DNA from: Vibrio sp. S9_S30
GTDB lineage: Bacteria; Pseudomonadota; Gammaproteobacteria; Enterobacterales; Vibrionaceae
Length of the DNA: 64,000 nucleotides
Direction of reading: 5' to 3'
Assembly (NCBI RefSeq): GCF_014694455.1
Contig: NZ_JAAUWT010000010.1
Span: 62,001 to 126,000 of the forward strand
Shown here one piece after another: positions 40,143 through 50,682 of this stretch (the first letter of the stretch is position 1; each line of letters starts with the position of its first letter). Both the position numbers and the translations under genes were made by a program. The notes beneath the pieces were generated by a model that saw only the letters and a program-made list of their open reading frames with translations, was not told the DNA's origin and made no database searches.

Positions 40143-40880
40143 TTAAACCATGTACATACCACCGTTTACATGCAGGGTCTCACCTGTAATGTAAGCCGCT
40201 TCTGGTGATGCTAAAAACACAACCGCAGAGGCAATTTCACGTGGGTCACCAAGGCGACCAGCTGGTACAGACGCTAGTGTAGCAGCACGTTGGTCATCAT
40301 TCAGCGCTTTTGTCATATCAGTTTCGATAAAACCTGGCGCAACTGTGTTCACTGTCACACCACGAGACGCAACTTCGCGTGCCATTGACTTGGTAAAGCC
40401 AATTACACCCGCTTTAGCAGCCGCGTAGTTTGTTTGACCAGCGTTGCCCATAGTACCAACAACAGAACCAACATTGATGATACGACCGTTACGTTTCTTC
40501 ATCATACCGCGAAGAACCGCCTTAGATAAGCGGAAGATCGAAGTTAAGTTGGTATCCATGATATCGGTCCACTCTTCATCTTTCATTCGCATTAGTAGGT
40601 TATCACGAGTAATGCCTGCGTTGTTAACTAGAATGTCCAGAGCACCAAATTCATCATTAATGGTATTTAAAACAGACTCGATAGATTCAGCATCTGTCAC
40701 ATTCAACGCAAGGCCTTTCCCATTCGCACCAAGGTACTCGCTGATTGCTGCTGCACCGCTTTCACTTGTTGCCGTACCCACTACTGTGGCACCACGTTCA
40801 ACCAAAAGTTCAGCAATTGCACGACCAATTCCACGGCTTGCACCTGTAACCAGTGCAATTTTGCCTTCAAGATTCATCAT
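40143..40880 (-). CDS. fabG: 3-oxoacyl-ACP reductase FabG
   Basis: NADPH-dependent SDR that carries out the first reduction of each elongation cycle. It has TGASRGIG at the N-terminus, NNAG, the catalytic Ser, and the YAAAK motif of the Tyr-Lys pair. It has 245 residues from the first of two adjacent ATGs; this one lies nine bases after AAGGA, and the second would give 244. It follows fabD. Confidence 0.96.
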   Translation of the reverse strand: MMNLEGKIALVTGASRGIGRAIAELLVERGATVVGTATSESGAAAISEYLGANGKGLALNVTDAESIESVLNTINDEFGALDILVNNAGITRDNLLMRMKDEEWTDIMDTNLTSIFRLSKAVLRGMMKKRNGRIINVGSVVGTMGNAGQTNYAAAKAGVIGFTKSMAREVASRGVTVNTVAPGFIETDMTKALNDDQRAATLASVPAGRLGDPREIASAVVFLASPEAAYITGETLHVNGGMYMV

Positions 40881-40936
40881 GTTGTTTATTCCTTAGTTCT
40901 TCTAATAACTTTTTATTTGCCGCTTTCAGTAAAATG

Positions 40937-41860
40937 CTACTTAGCTGCTTCAAGCGTTGCCGAGTCATTTACAGCTGCACCGATAAGTGTTTTCACAATT
41001 CGTTTTGTTAAACCAGTCAGTACTTTACCCGGACCCAATTCGTAAAGTTTTTCGATACCTTGTTCGCTCATCTTTTCAACGCCTTCCGTCCAACGAACGG
41101 GGCTATGAAGCTGTCGGACAAGCGCATCTTTAATTTTTTCAGGATCGGTTTCAGCAATGACATCAACATTATTGATCACTGGAATGCTCGGTGCGTTGAA
41201 TTCAATAGACTCCAGTGCTTTAGCTAATTTGTCTGCCGCAGGCTGCATTAGCGCACAGTGTGAAGGAACAGAGACTGGAAGAGGCAAAGCACGTTTAGCT
41301 CCGGCTTCTTTACACAACGTAGCGGCACGCTCTACAGCTTCTTTATTACCAGCGATAACCACCTGACCAGGAGAGTTATAATTCACAGGTGAGACAACGT
41401 CCCCCTGAGCGGCGTCTTCGCACGCTTTTGCGATAGCATCATCGGCTAATCCAATAATCGCATACATTGCACCAGTACCAGCAGGCACAGCTTCCTGCAT
41501 TAAACGGCCACGAAGCTCAACTAACTTGATGGCTTCTTTAAAATCAATCACGCCAGCACATACCAAAGCGGAATATTCGCCAAGGCTATGTCCCGCAGAT
41601 ACTTCTGGAGTAGAAAGACCTTGCTCTTGCCATACTCGCCAGATAGCGACAGAAGAGGCTAGCAAAGCAGGTTGAGTGCGGAATGTCTCATTTAAATCTT
41701 CTACTGGACCATCTTGAACCAGCGCCCAAAGATCGTAGCCAAGCGCTTCAGAAGCTTCAGCAAACGTATTTTTTACTACTTCATGTTGCTCGCACAATTC
41801 GGCTAGCATACCAACGGCTTGAGAGCCTTGACCAGGGAATACAACAGCGAACTTGCTCAT
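40937..41860 (-). CDS. fabD: malonyl-CoA:ACP transacylase FabD
   Basis: Transfers the malonyl group from CoA to ACP. The nucleophile is Ser92 in GHSLGEY. The PGQGSQ N-terminal motif and the SVPSHCALM motif with the catalytic histidine are present. It has 307 residues. It sits in the fabH-fabD-fabG order. Confidence 0.97.
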   Translation of the reverse strand: MSKFAVVFPGQGSQAVGMLAELCEQHEVVKNTFAEASEALGYDLWALVQDGPVEDLNETFRTQPALLASSVAIWRVWQEQGLSTPEVSAGHSLGEYSALVCAGVIDFKEAIKLVELRGRLMQEAVPAGTGAMYAIIGLADDAIAKACEDAAQGDVVSPVNYNSPGQVVIAGNKEAVERAATLCKEAGAKRALPLPVSVPSHCALMQPAADKLAKALESIEFNAPSIPVINNVDVIAETDPEKIKDALVRQLHSPVRWTEGVEKMSEQGIEKLYELGPGKVLTGLTKRIVKTLIGAAVNDSATLEAAK

Positions 41861-41952
41861 CGTAACGTTCCTTTAAAGCTAAGCACCCATCTGAGAATGC
41901 AATAAAAACAAAAAACAGATCAACGTTTCATGCATTGATCTGGCAGAAATCA

Positions 41953-42906
41953 TCAGAATCGGACTAAAGCCGAACCCCAAGTAAAGCCGCCACCGAATGC
42001 TTCGAGTAATAGTGTATGGCCACGCTTGATGCGTCCATCACGTACCGCTTCATCTAATGCTGTCGGAATTGTAGCCGCAGAGGTATTGCCATGGCGATCC
42101 AACGTAACAACAACTTGATCCATCGACATAGACAATTTCTTAGCCGTCGCGGTGATAATCCTTAGATTCGCTTGGTGAGGTACCAGCCAATCCAGCTCAT
42201 TTTTTCCCATTTTATTGGCTTCAAGTGTGTCTTTTACCAATCGGGAGAGCTGAGTAACGGCGACTTTAAAGACTTCGTTACCTGCCATGTGCAGCCATTT
42301 ATCTGACTCTGCATTTTCGCGGCTCGCCATTGGCAAATTCAGTAAATCACCAAAACGACCATCAGAATGCAGGTGTGTAGAAAGAATGCCAGGCTCTTCA
42401 CTTGCACTTACGACAACGGCACCAGCACCATCACCAAATAAGATGACAGTTGAGCGGTCAGTTGGATCGCAAGTTTTAGAAAGCGTGTCGGAGCCAACGA
42501 CCAGTACGTTTTTACACATACCACTCTTAATATGTTGGTCAGCAACTGATAAGGCATAAACAAACCCAGAGCATGCTGCCGCTATATCAAACGCAGGACA
42601 ACCGCCAATATCGAGCTGAGCTTGAAGCTGGCATGCAGATGAAGGGAAAGCGTGGCTTCCACTGGTTGTCGCAACGATAATTAAATCAATGTCTCTGCGA
42701 TCAATACCCGCCATTTCAATAGCATTAACAGAAGCGTGGTAAGCCATGTCGGCAACCGTTTCGTTCTCCGCGGCGATACGGCGCTCTTTAATGCCTGTCC
42801 GAGTTACGATCCACTCATCGCTTGTATCTACCATTTTCTCAAGGTCAGCGTTTGTACGCACTTGAGACGGCAGGTAGCTGCCTGTTCCTAAAATTTTGCT
42901 ATACAT
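41953..42906 (-). CDS. fabH: 3-oxoacyl-ACP synthase III FabH
   Basis: Initiates fatty-acid synthesis by condensing acetyl-CoA with malonyl-ACP. Cys112 lies in AAACSGF, the histidine in VPHQANLRI and the asparagine in HGNTSAAT complete the triad. It has 317 residues. It starts five bases after the plsX stop, so the pair is coupled. Confidence 0.97.
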   Translation of the reverse strand: MYSKILGTGSYLPSQVRTNADLEKMVDTSDEWIVTRTGIKERRIAAENETVADMAYHASVNAIEMAGIDRRDIDLIIVATTSGSHAFPSSACQLQAQLDIGGCPAFDIAAACSGFVYALSVADQHIKSGMCKNVLVVGSDTLSKTCDPTDRSTVILFGDGAGAVVVSASEEPGILSTHLHSDGRFGDLLNLPMASRENAESDKWLHMAGNEVFKVAVTQLSRLVKDTLEANKMGKNELDWLVPHQANLRIITATAKKLSMSMDQVVVTLDRHGNTSAATIPTALDEAVRDGRIKRGHTLLLEAFGGGFTWGSALVRF

Positions 42907-42911
42907 GAAGA

Positions 42912-43937
42912 CTAATAATGCCTCTCGAGTAAAACCGCTTCCAAACGATCGCTAATCCGGCTGGGAACCTGTCGCTTGACCTCGTGTACCGCTTCGCCAA
43001 TCGCATTGACGACAGCCGATACATCAGCACTTCCATGACTTTTAATGACAATGCCGCGCAATCCTAACAAACTTGCGCCATTATACTGGTCGGGGTTCAG
43101 GTTTTTGAGCTCATCTAAGAGACCACCGAACAGTTTTCTTGCAATCCAGGCTTTCACCCCTGAACCCGCAAGTTGGCTTTTTAGTTTATTGAGGAATAAA
43201 TGCGCAACCCCTTCTGTTGTTTTAAGGCAAACATTGCCGACAAAACCATCACAAACAATAACATCAGCTGAATCGTGCAATAACTGATCCCCTTCTACAT
43301 AACCGATGTAATTGACTTCATCGGTCTCTAATAGAAGCTCTGCGCATCGCTTCACCAAATCGTTGCCTTTTATGTCTTCTTCGCCAATATTCAAAATGGC
43401 TACAGTAGGCTTACGTCCTAGATGTTGTTCAGCAAGAGCGCTGCCCATCACGGCAAACTGGAACAAAGTATCGGCATCGCAGGATACGTTCGCACCCAGA
43501 TCCAACATCCACGTTTTGTTTCCATTGGCTGTTGGCAGTGCAGAGACTAAGGCAGGCCGTTCTATTCCAGGCAGCAGTTTCAACCGAAATCGCGATAGCG
43601 CCATTAGAGCGCCAGTATTACCACCACTCACACAGGCATCTGCAGTACTATCTTCTACGCTATCAATACACAACTTCATTGAGCTGCCGTTACTATTTCT
43701 TAACGCTTGAGAAGGACGCTCGGTGTTGGAAATGGTGCGTTCGCTGTGTTTAATGCTTAAACGAGAATGTGGAATATACCCAATTTGGGAAAGTTGAGAC
43801 GTGATCAAATCGCGATCACCAATTAAGATCACTTTTAGCTCTGGGAAATGCGACAATGCCTGCACGGCGGCAGGCACTGTTACGCGAGGACCGAAATCCC
43901 CGCCCATTGCATCGAGTGCAACGGTAATAGTTTGCAA
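42912..43937 (-). CDS. plsX: phosphate acyltransferase PlsX
   Basis: Makes acyl-phosphate from acyl-ACP for PlsY in phospholipid synthesis. It has the N-terminal [11 protein letters not shown] motif, [11 protein letters not shown] and the [11 protein letters not shown] segment. It has 341 residues. It lies between rpmF and fabH, the conserved arrangement. Confidence 0.96.
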   Translation of the reverse strand: MQTITVALDAMGGDFGPRVTVPAAVQALSHFPELKVILIGDRDLITSQLSQIGYIPHSRLSIKHSERTISNTERPSQALRNSNGSSMKLCIDSVEDSTADACVSGGNTGALMALSRFRLKLLPGIERPALVSALPTANGNKTWMLDLGANVSCDADTLFQFAVMGSALAEQHLGRKPTVAILNIGEEDIKGNDLVKRCAELLLETDEVNYIGYVEGDQLLHDSADVIVCDGFVGNVCLKTTEGVAHLFLNKLKSQLAGSGVKAWIARKLFGGLLDELKNLNPDQYNGASLLGLRGIVIKSHGSADVSAVVNAIGEAVHEVKRQVPSRISDRLEAVLLERHY

Positions 43938-43946
43938 AGGTTAACC

Positions 43947-44117
43947 TTACTTGTTGATAACCTTTTTGCCACGGTAGTAACCGTCAGCAGTCACGTTGTG
44001 ACGTAGGTGAGTTTCACCTGAAGTTGCGTCTACAGAAAGTGCACTAGAAGTTAGTGCATCGTGTGAGCGACGCATGCCACGCATTGAACGTGATTTCTTA
44101 CTCTTTTGTACGGCCAT
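43947..44117 (-). CDS. rpmF: 50S ribosomal protein L32
   Basis: 56-residue basic ribosomal protein beginning [20 protein letters not shown], with [11 protein letters not shown] near the C-terminus. The start has a GGAG-type site (ATAGGAGTAGGG). It lies between yceD and plsX, its usual place, and links ribosome synthesis with lipid synthesis. It lacks the four-cysteine zinc motif, as in other gammaproteobacteria. Confidence 0.97.
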   Translation of the reverse strand: MAVQKSKKSRSMRGMRRSHDALTSSALSVDATSGETHLRHNVTADGYYRGKKVINK

Positions 44118-44147
44118 TGACCCTACTCCTATGTTATTACTTAAAAA

Positions 44148-44672
44148 TTAACGTTTTAAGTCTTTTAAAACATCAAATGGGTTCGGTTTCTCTTTCACCA
44201 CTTCTTCGGGAATTTCGCCAAACACCAAATTGTCTGAATTAACGCTACAATCCGCATCATCGTGCATTGCTACTTGAGGCAAGGATAAGATGAACTCGTC
44301 TTCAACAAGTTGTATTAAGTCGACTTCACCGTACTCGTTCAGATCTACCAAATCGTACTCTTCCGGTGCATCCTCTTCACTTTTCTCGCTATAAAAGGGA
44401 GTATAAGTGAATTGGACTTCACACTCATGTGCGAAAACTTCATTACAACGTTGACATTCTAAATCGATTTCGACGTTAGCTTTACCAGAGATAACGACTA
44501 ATCGCTGTTCATCATGCCCAAAGGACAATGAGACTTTTGCGTCACGTTTTACGCCTTCGGTTGTGTCTGCCAAGCGCTTAAAAAGACTTGTTTGGATGAT
44601 GCCATCGTAATCTAATCTTTTTTGAGCCGCTTTCGCTGGGTCAACCGTTCGCGGTATTTTTACCTTTTGCAT
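44148..44672 (-). CDS. yceD: YceD (DUF177) protein, 23S rRNA accumulation factor
   Basis: 174-residue acidic protein of the DUF177 family, needed for normal 23S rRNA levels in E. coli and plants. It has the CQRCNEVFAHECEV cysteine motif and a VDLIQLVEDEFILSLP segment. It lies immediately upstream of rpmF and is conserved there across gammaproteobacteria. Confidence 0.92.
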   Translation of the reverse strand: MQKVKIPRTVDPAKAAQKRLDYDGIIQTSLFKRLADTTEGVKRDAKVSLSFGHDEQRLVVISGKANVEIDLECQRCNEVFAHECEVQFTYTPFYSEKSEEDAPEEYDLVDLNEYGEVDLIQLVEDEFILSLPQVAMHDDADCSVNSDNLVFGEIPEEVVKEKPNPFDVLKDLKR

Positions 44673-44807
44673 AGGGCGCGAATATTATCGTTCAAATCTT
44701 CATGAGTCAAAGAAAAAGGACAAAAAAGTACGTTTTTTTCCTTATTTCTAGGATAAGCAATAAAACTTGGTTTATTCTACTCCAAACCCGTAATTAATCT
44801 CATCAAA

Positions 44808-45392
44808 ATGAATACCACTCCTGAGCTGATTCTAGCGTCAACCTCTCCCTTTAGACGCACCCTCTTAGAAAAGCTAAGCCTCCCCTTTTCAGTCGCCTCT
44901 CCAGACTGCGAAGAAACCATTCATGAAGATGAAACCCCACAAGCGCTCGTCCTGCGGTTAGCTGAGCTCAAAGCACGATCATGTTCAATCACATCACCAG
45001 CACTCATTATTGGTTCTGATCAAGTTTGCGTCATAGATGGGAATATCGTTGGGAAACCTCATACTCGAGCAAACGCGATTAAGCAGCTTAAAGCTCAAAG
45101 TGGAAAAAGCATTACCTTTTATACAGGGATCGCGTTATACAATACGGAAAGTGGCTATTGTGACGTTGAATTGGATACGTTTGTTGTGCATTTTCGCCAT
45201 TTAACTGACAGCATGATTAATAATTACTTAAATAAAGAAGAGCCCTACTTTTGTGCTGGGAGTTTTAAAAGTGAAGGGCTTGGTATTGCTCTGTTTGAAA
45301 AGCTGGAAGGCAAAGATCCCAATACTCTGGTCGGGTTACCATTAATAACGTTAATCACCATGTTAGAAAAACAAGGTATTCACGCTATTTAA
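44808..45392 (+). CDS. Maf-family nucleotide pyrophosphatase YceF (7-methyl-GTP type)
   Basis: House-cleaning enzyme that hydrolyses non-canonical nucleotides; the YceF subgroup prefers m7GTP. It has the ASTSPFRR start motif, the catalytic Asp71 in GSDQV, and GKP and YTG motifs. It has 194 residues. It is divergent from yceD, as yceF is in E. coli. The subgroup is inferred from context and sequence. Confidence 0.9.
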   Translation: MNTTPELILASTSPFRRTLLEKLSLPFSVASPDCEETIHEDETPQALVLRLAELKARSCSITSPALIIGSDQVCVIDGNIVGKPHTRANAIKQLKAQSGKSITFYTGIALYNTESGYCDVELDTFVVHFRHLTDSMINNYLNKEEPYFCAGSFKSEGLGIALFEKLEGKDPNTLVGLPLITLITMLEKQGIHAI

Positions 45393-45431
45393 TTTTTCCT
45401 GATAACTATCAAAATGGGTGGCTTTCTCATA

Positions 45432-45458
45432 AAGACCGCATTTATTTGCATGCGGTCT
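45432..45458 (+). terminator. hairpin downstream of the maf-type gene
   Basis: The stem AGACCGCA/TGCGGTCT has an 11-base loop but lacks a good T-run on either strand. It lies between convergent maf and rluC and may protect or end both transcripts. Confidence 0.45.
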
Positions 45459-45529
45459 CCTAATTCATGTCTTTACGCATTTTTCAAACCTGACACCGTG
45501 GACATGGTCAGCTCACGGTAAGCAGGATG

Positions 45530-46480
45530 CTAACTAGTCAGCTTTCTCAGCCCTTTCAGTACGTTTTCCAATTTATCATCCATTGGTGCTGAAATATCGA
45601 CTTTTTCGCCCGAACTAGGGTGCTCAAATTTAATATTGGCTGCATGTAAGAACAATCTATCTAAACCGACTTTGGACGTATAGGCATCAAATCTAGGATC
45701 ACCATAGCGATCATCCCAGCCAATAGGATGTCCAGTATACTGCGTATGGACTCGAATTTGATGAGTTCTCCCAGTTATTGGGCTGGCTTGTATCAGCGTG
45801 GCTTGCTCAAATTTCTCTATCACTTTGAATCGAGTTTCTGAAGGCTTACCTTTCGGGTTGATTCTTACAATGCTGTTGACTTCATTCTTAAGTAGAGGAG
45901 CGTTAACCACTTTGCAGCTATTCTTCCACTGCCCCATCACCAAAGCAAAGTAATATTTTTGTACCGTTTTCTCGCGAAACTGAGCTTGTAAGTGCCTCAA
46001 TGCCGAACGCTTCTTCGCCACCAACAAAATACCAGACGTGTCACGATCGATACGATGGACAAGTTCTAAAAACCGCGCATCAGGTCGGAGCGCTCGTAAC
46101 GCTTCTATCGCACCAAACTTAAGACCACTCCCACCATGTACTGCAATGCCAGAGGGCTTATTAAGAATCAACATATGATCATCTTCAAAGATAATGTGCT
46201 GTTCTAGCTCTGCCACTTTGTTTAACTTAGTACTTATAGGAGCAGATTCAGGTTCTGCTGCTATTTTTACTGGGGGTATACGTATGATATCCCCAGGCTG
46301 AAGCTTGTACTCTGCTTTGATTCTTTTTTTATTCACACGCACTTCGCCCTTACGCAAAATACGATAAATCATGCTTTTAGGGATATTTTTAAGTTGATTG
46401 CGCAAAAAGTTATCAATTCTTTGCCCAGCCATATCTTCATCAATATCGACAAACTGTACGGTTGTTTTGATTTCGTTCAT
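45530..46480 (-). CDS. rluC: ribosomal large subunit pseudouridine synthase RluC
   Basis: Makes pseudouridine at positions 955, 2504 and 2580 of 23S rRNA. It has an N-terminal S4 RNA-binding domain (about 15-75), then the RluA-type catalytic domain with Asp145 in the HRIDRDTSG motif and the GRTHQIRVH motif. The start MNEIKTT at 46480 is preferred over the ATG three codons earlier; neither has a strong Shine-Dalgarno. It has 316 residues. It is divergent from rne, the conserved layout. Confidence 0.94.
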   Translation of the reverse strand: MNEIKTTVQFVDIDEDMAGQRIDNFLRNQLKNIPKSMIYRILRKGEVRVNKKRIKAEYKLQPGDIIRIPPVKIAAEPESAPISTKLNKVAELEQHIIFEDDHMLILNKPSGIAVHGGSGLKFGAIEALRALRPDARFLELVHRIDRDTSGILLVAKKRSALRHLQAQFREKTVQKYYFALVMGQWKNSCKVVNAPLLKNEVNSIVRINPKGKPSETRFKVIEKFEQATLIQASPITGRTHQIRVHTQYTGHPIGWDDRYGDPRFDAYTSKVGLDRLFLHAANIKFEHPSSGEKVDISAPMDDKLENVLKGLRKLTS

Positions 46481-46489
46481 GTCGCGCAT

Positions 46490-47256
46490 TCTAACATTTT
46501 CGCTCTACTTCACCAGACAAAATGCACGCTAAGCCCAACGAAAACGAGAGTTTCCATAAAAGTTCAAAACTTTTTATTTCTGTCGGTGAAAAAAGTTGTG
46601 AATAACTAGTGGGTGAATAATTGTACAAGGTTAGATCAATTACCAATTAAGCCATTAATAACAGTCAATTACAAAAACAACCGGCATTTCATCTCTCATT
46701 TTTTCAACACATTACTAGAAAGCTGATTGCCCACTTTTCTCAGCACTGCTATAGTTCATTGCTGCAATGGTCAAATTGATTACATTTCGTACTCATACCA
46801 ACAAATAAGTCGACGTAAAGTCAGTTGCGCAGATATTTTTCCATTTTGAGCTTGAATAACGTCTTTACCGGCAAATCCGGAAACCACTTTTTCTGCTTAA
46901 TTGGATATTTTCATATCGCAATAATGAAACGTCTCTTATTTCACTTGGTCGCAGAATCCATGAGCAATCAGCTACAAGAGTAGATCGCTTCTCAATCTTT
47001 ATGCAGCAATGGGCGTCAGACATAGAGACAGAAGCATCACTTGTCGTTCTACTCTCTTTATTTATGTTGAGTTATGACTGCCAAAACAGGTAGGTCACAC
47101 GTTTTTTAGGATTGTGTGGCAACTGAAGTGTCCTAGAGCATCCCTTCCAGCCGTGAGGTTGCAACGATAAACCACGGGATCAGACACCATAAGAAAAGTG
47201 CGAAACGACAAGTTGAATAATCAAAACAAAGAAAAAGACAACGAGATTTTTTTAAA
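46490..47256. other. 767-base intergenic region with long rne leader
   Basis: No ORF of interest. It holds the rluC promoter and, to the right, the long leader of rne, which in enterics is about 360 bases and forms hairpins that RNase E binds to control its own mRNA (the rne5 element). A first candidate hairpin pairs CACAC (47096-47100) with GTGTG (47114-47118), and a second lies at 47151-47177. The leader ends in a long A-rich stretch without a strong Shine-Dalgarno before the ATG. Confidence 0.6.
47151..47177 (+). ncRNA. hp2-like hairpin of the RNase E 5'UTR autoregulatory element
   Basis: CCGT-GA-GGTT pairs with AACC-ACGG around the loop GCAACGATA, with a two-base bulge. The sequence GAGGTTGCAACGATAAACCACGG resembles what I recall of the enteric rne hp2 hairpin. 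It lies about 80 bases before the rne start. The similarity is from memory and needs a covariance-model check. Confidence 0.55.
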
Positions 47257-50200
47257 ATGAAAAGAATGTTAATCAACGCAACTCAAAAAGAAGAGTTGCG
47301 TGTCGCCTTGGTCGATGGACAGCGACTTTTTGATTTAGATATCGAAAGTCCAGGTCACGAATCCAAAAAAGCAAACATATACAAAGGACGTATCACTCGA
47401 ATTGAACCAAGCCTAGAGGCTGCATTTGTAGACTATGGTGCTGAGAGACACGGTTTCCTTCCACTCAAAGAAATTGCCAAAGATTACTTCCCTGATGGTT
47501 ATACCTACCAAGGTCGTCCTAGCATCAAGGAGGTGCTTCAGGAAGGTCAAGAAGTTATTGTTCAAGTAGAGAAAGAAGAACGAGGCAGCAAAGGCGCTGC
47601 ACTGACTACTTTTATCTCTCTTGCAGGTAGTTACCTTGTTCTTATGCCTAATAACCCTCGTGCTGGCGGTATTTCTCGTCGTATCGAAGGTGATGAACGC
47701 ACTCAACTAAAAGCAGCACTGAGCACTCTAGAGTTACCTCAAGGTATGGGGCTTATCGTCCGTACCGCAGGTGTAGGAAAGAGTGCAGAAGAGCTGGAAT
47801 GGGACTTAAACGTCCTGCTTAACCACTGGAACGCCATCAAAGAAGCGTCGGATGCCAACGCGGCTCCTTTCCTAATCCATCAGGAAAGTAACGTGATTGT
47901 TCGCGCTATACGTGACTACTTACGCCGCGACATCGGTGAAATACTTATTGATAGCAACACCATTTATGAGCGCGCCAAACAACACATTCAATTGGTTCGA
48001 CCAGACTTTATCAACAGGGTGAAGAAATACGACGGTGATGTGCCCCTATTTAGCCATTACCAGATCGAAAGCCAGATAGAATCGGCTTTCCAACGTGAAG
48101 TTCGCCTTCCTTCTGGTGGCTCTATTGTCATCGACCCAACTGAAGCACTCACATCCATCGATATCAACTCTGCACGCGCCACCAAAGGTGGTGATATCGA
48201 AGAAACGGCTCTCAACACCAACCTAGAAGCTGCCGACGAAATTGCTCGCCAACTGCGTTTACGTGACCTAGGTGGTTTGGTTGTTATCGATTTTATCGAT
48301 ATGACACCCGTACGCCACCAACGCGAAGTTGAAAACCGACTACGTGAGGCTGTACGCTTAGATCGTGCTCGCGTTCAAATCGGTCGCATATCTCGATTTG
48401 GTTTGTTAGAGATGTCTCGTCAACGTTTGAGCCCTTCTCTTGCAGAAGCAAGCCACCACATTTGCCCTCGCTGTACGGGTACAGGTGTTGTGCGTGATAA
48501 TGAATCACTTGCTCTCTCTGTTCTTCGTTTAATCGAAGAGGAAGCACTCAAAGACAACACATCGCAAGTATTGGCGGTTGTGCCTGTTGCTATTGCCTCT
48601 TACCTTCTTAATGAGAAGCGCCGTTCTGTCAACCATATTGAAAAACTTCAAGAAGTGAAAATTACGGTCGTTCCTAATTCTGATATGGAAACACCGCACT
48701 TTGAAGTCATCCGTATTCGCGATGGCGAAGAGCAAGACCTTCTTTCTTACCTTATTCCTAAGAAATTAGAAGCAATGAAAGAAGCAGAAGCTAAAGAGGT
48801 TGCAGAACCGGATATCAAGCCTAAGAAACTGGAAGAACCAGCACTCAAAGGTTTTGCCGCGCCAGCCCAGTCTGCGCCTGCTCCAAAGCCAACAGCGACT
48901 GCACATCAAAAGCCAGCAGCTAAGAAAGACAAAGAAAACCAACCAAGTTTCTTCGGTCGAGTCTTGAAAGCGCTAGGCAGCTTCCTATTTGGTTCTGGTG
49001 AAAAAGTCCAGAAAGAAGAAAAACCTAAAGAAGAAGAGAAAAACGACAATCGCCGTGGCGGAAATCGTCAGCGTCGAGATCGTAAAGATCAACGTGATAA
49101 CCGTCGCCGCAATTCACGCGACAATAAAACTCGTAATCGTCACCGTGATAGAGACCGTGAGCAAGAAGTTGAAGTATCTGAAAACGATACGAAAAAGTCC
49201 GCTGATTCACGTAAGCAGAGTCGTAAACCTCGTCAAGACAAACGCGTTAAAGACGAAAGTAAAAACGATAAACTAGCGAAACAAGGTCAAGAACTGGCTG
49301 CAGAGGCTCAAGCCGCTGCTAATCCAGAGAAAAAAGAAAGAAAAGCCGAGCAAGTGAAAGAGCGTCGCCAACGTCGACAGCTTAAGAAAAATGTTCGAGT
49401 GAAAGATCAAAACCAAAAAATGGAAGCTGCTGAAGAAGCGAATACAGAGCAACAACTAAAGAAATCTGCTGCTGTAGAAGCTAAAAAGCCTGAAGCAAAG
49501 GAGGAGGAAGAGGAAACCAAACAGCGTCGTAATCGCCGTTCACCTCGTCATCTTCGTGCAAGTGGTCAGCGTCGCCGTCGTGGTCGTGATCGCCGACCAA
49601 ATCCATTCCGTTTACGTAAAGGTGGTGTCGCATCACCTGAAATGGCTATGGGTAAAGTCATGCCTCGCTACGATTTGGCAAAACCCAAGCGTCGTAATGA
49701 AGAAGTTGTCGAAAATCGTGTTGAAACTCACGCTCCTGCACATGGTGGCTACTCATTCCCAGAGATGGCAATGGGCAAAGTCATCATCCGTCGTGAAGAA
49801 GCCGTTGTCACAGAAACTCAACCCATTGTTGAAGTGGCAGTAAAGCCGATTGTATCAGCAACGACTGATAACAGTGCTCAAGCAGTTGAAGCACCTAAAA
49901 TGGAACCGCGTGAGACCGAAGTAGTTGCAACACAAGTATCTGCGGATCTGGCCCCAACTCAGGTGATTAATGCTCAGGATACTGAAGCTCTTGCAGCCGA
50001 AGATCTTGAAGCTAAAGTTCAGGCAACCACTCCAGCACCAGCACCAGCACCAGCACCAGCACCAGCACCAGCACCAGCAACACATGAAACAGCTGAAGTA
50101 CAACCTGCACAACAAACTGTGGCTAAGGAAGCCGTTGAACCTATTAAGGTAAACGTTTCTCATCAGGTGAAATCACACGTTTCTGCGCCAACGGCGAAAG

Positions 50201-50340
50201 CACCTGGCAGTGATGAGCTAAAAGAAATCCAAGTTGTCGCGGCTCCTCTAAAAACAGAGCGATTCCAGCCAATCGGTGCGGGCAGTATCGCAGCTAAAAA
50301 CCAAGCGTCTGCTGGTATGGCTAAAACTGGCAACTACTAG
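47257..50340 (+). CDS. rne: ribonuclease E
   Basis: Essential endoribonuclease and degradosome scaffold. It has an S1 domain (about 35-125), the catalytic aspartates Asp302 and Asp345 (E. coli 303 and 346) and the Zn-link cysteines Cys403 and Cys406 in CPRCTGTG. A short amphipathic membrane anchor ([15 protein letters not shown], about 566-580) follows. The C-terminal half is disordered, with arginine-rich RNA-binding stretches, two PEMAMGKV motifs near 793 and 833, and an eight-unit Pro-Ala run at about 926-941. At 1027 residues it is a typical Vibrio length. Confidence 0.97.
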   Translation: MKRMLINATQKEELRVALVDGQRLFDLDIESPGHESKKANIYKGRITRIEPSLEAAFVDYGAERHGFLPLKEIAKDYFPDGYTYQGRPSIKEVLQEGQEVIVQVEKEERGSKGAALTTFISLAGSYLVLMPNNPRAGGISRRIEGDERTQLKAALSTLELPQGMGLIVRTAGVGKSAEELEWDLNVLLNHWNAIKEASDANAAPFLIHQESNVIVRAIRDYLRRDIGEILIDSNTIYERAKQHIQLVRPDFINRVKKYDGDVPLFSHYQIESQIESAFQREVRLPSGGSIVIDPTEALTSIDINSARATKGGDIEETALNTNLEAADEIARQLRLRDLGGLVVIDFIDMTPVRHQREVENRLREAVRLDRARVQIGRISRFGLLEMSRQRLSPSLAEASHHICPRCTGTGVVRDNESLALSVLRLIEEEALKDNTSQVLAVVPVAIASYLLNEKRRSVNHIEKLQEVKITVVPNSDMETPHFEVIRIRDGEEQDLLSYLIPKKLEAMKEAEAKEVAEPDIKPKKLEEPALKGFAAPAQSAPAPKPTATAHQKPAAKKDKENQPSFFGRVLKALGSFLFGSGEKVQKEEKPKEEEKNDNRRGGNRQRRDRKDQRDNRRRNSRDNKTRNRHRDRDREQEVEVSENDTKKSADSRKQSRKPRQDKRVKDESKNDKLAKQGQELAAEAQAAANPEKKERKAEQVKERRQRRQLKKNVRVKDQNQKMEAAEEANTEQQLKKSAAVEAKKPEAKEEEEETKQRRNRRSPRHLRASGQRRRRGRDRRPNPFRLRKGGVASPEMAMGKVMPRYDLAKPKRRNEEVVENRVETHAPAHGGYSFPEMAMGKVIIRREEAVVTETQPIVEVAVKPIVSATTDNSAQAVEAPKMEPRETEVVATQVSADLAPTQVINAQDTEALAAEDLEAKVQATTPAPAPAPAPAPAPAPATHETAEVQPAQQTVAKEAVEPIKVNVSHQVKSHVSAPTAKAPGSDELKEIQVVAAPLKTERFQPIGAGSIAAKNQASAGMAKTGNY
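50032..50079 (+). repeat. hexanucleotide microsatellite (CCAGCA)8 within rne
   Basis: Eight perfect tandem copies of CCAGCA that encode eight Pro-Ala pairs in the disordered tail of RNase E. Changes in copy number would keep the reading frame. Confidence 0.95.
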
Positions 50341-50352
50341 CTTAGTGCTACA

Positions 50353-50386
50353 CTAAAAGCAGGTCGCATTAGCGACCTGCTTTTTT
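50353..50386 (+). terminator. intrinsic terminator of rne
   Basis: A 13-bp stem (AAAAGCAGGTCGC/GCGACCTGCTTTT) with an ATTA loop and a T-run, just after the rne stop. Confidence 0.92.
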
Positions 50387-50455
50387 GTATCTCCAAGCAA
50401 ACACTTTTTCCAAAAAAGCGAAAAGCAGACTGACCGTACCAATCTGTCACTATTA

Positions 50456-50500
50456 TTCATTGAAGCGATATTCATTGAAGCGACACCCATTGAAACAGTA
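50456..50500 (+). repeat. three 15-base direct repeats upstream of the SulP gene
   Basis: Two near-identical copies of TTCATTGAAGCGANA and a third degenerate copy (CCCATTGAAACAGTA) lie head to tail at 15-base period. They lie 180 bases before the SulP start, in a 300-base gap (50387-50682) that otherwise shows no gene. Confidence 0.75.
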
Positions 50501-50682
50501 AGAATGTAAGCGTTCATAATGAGTGCTTATTGATTAATTAAGTATCAATATTGAACTTCATCACGCTTTTCGGTAGGATTCGCCGACTCAACAGTCGATT
50601 ATTGAGCTGCTCTTTTAAACAACCTGTTACTCAGCCCCAATAGTCGAAATTACGTATTATCAAGCTAATTGACTGAGCTAAC

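Noticed and set aside
50032-50079. CRISPR-like array
   Set aside because: The units are 6 bases, without spacers, and lie inside the rne reading frame.
48989-50163. Overlapping ORFs in other frames of the rne tail
   Set aside because: They come from the low-complexity R/K/E- and P/A-rich coding sequence and have no starts with ribosome sites.
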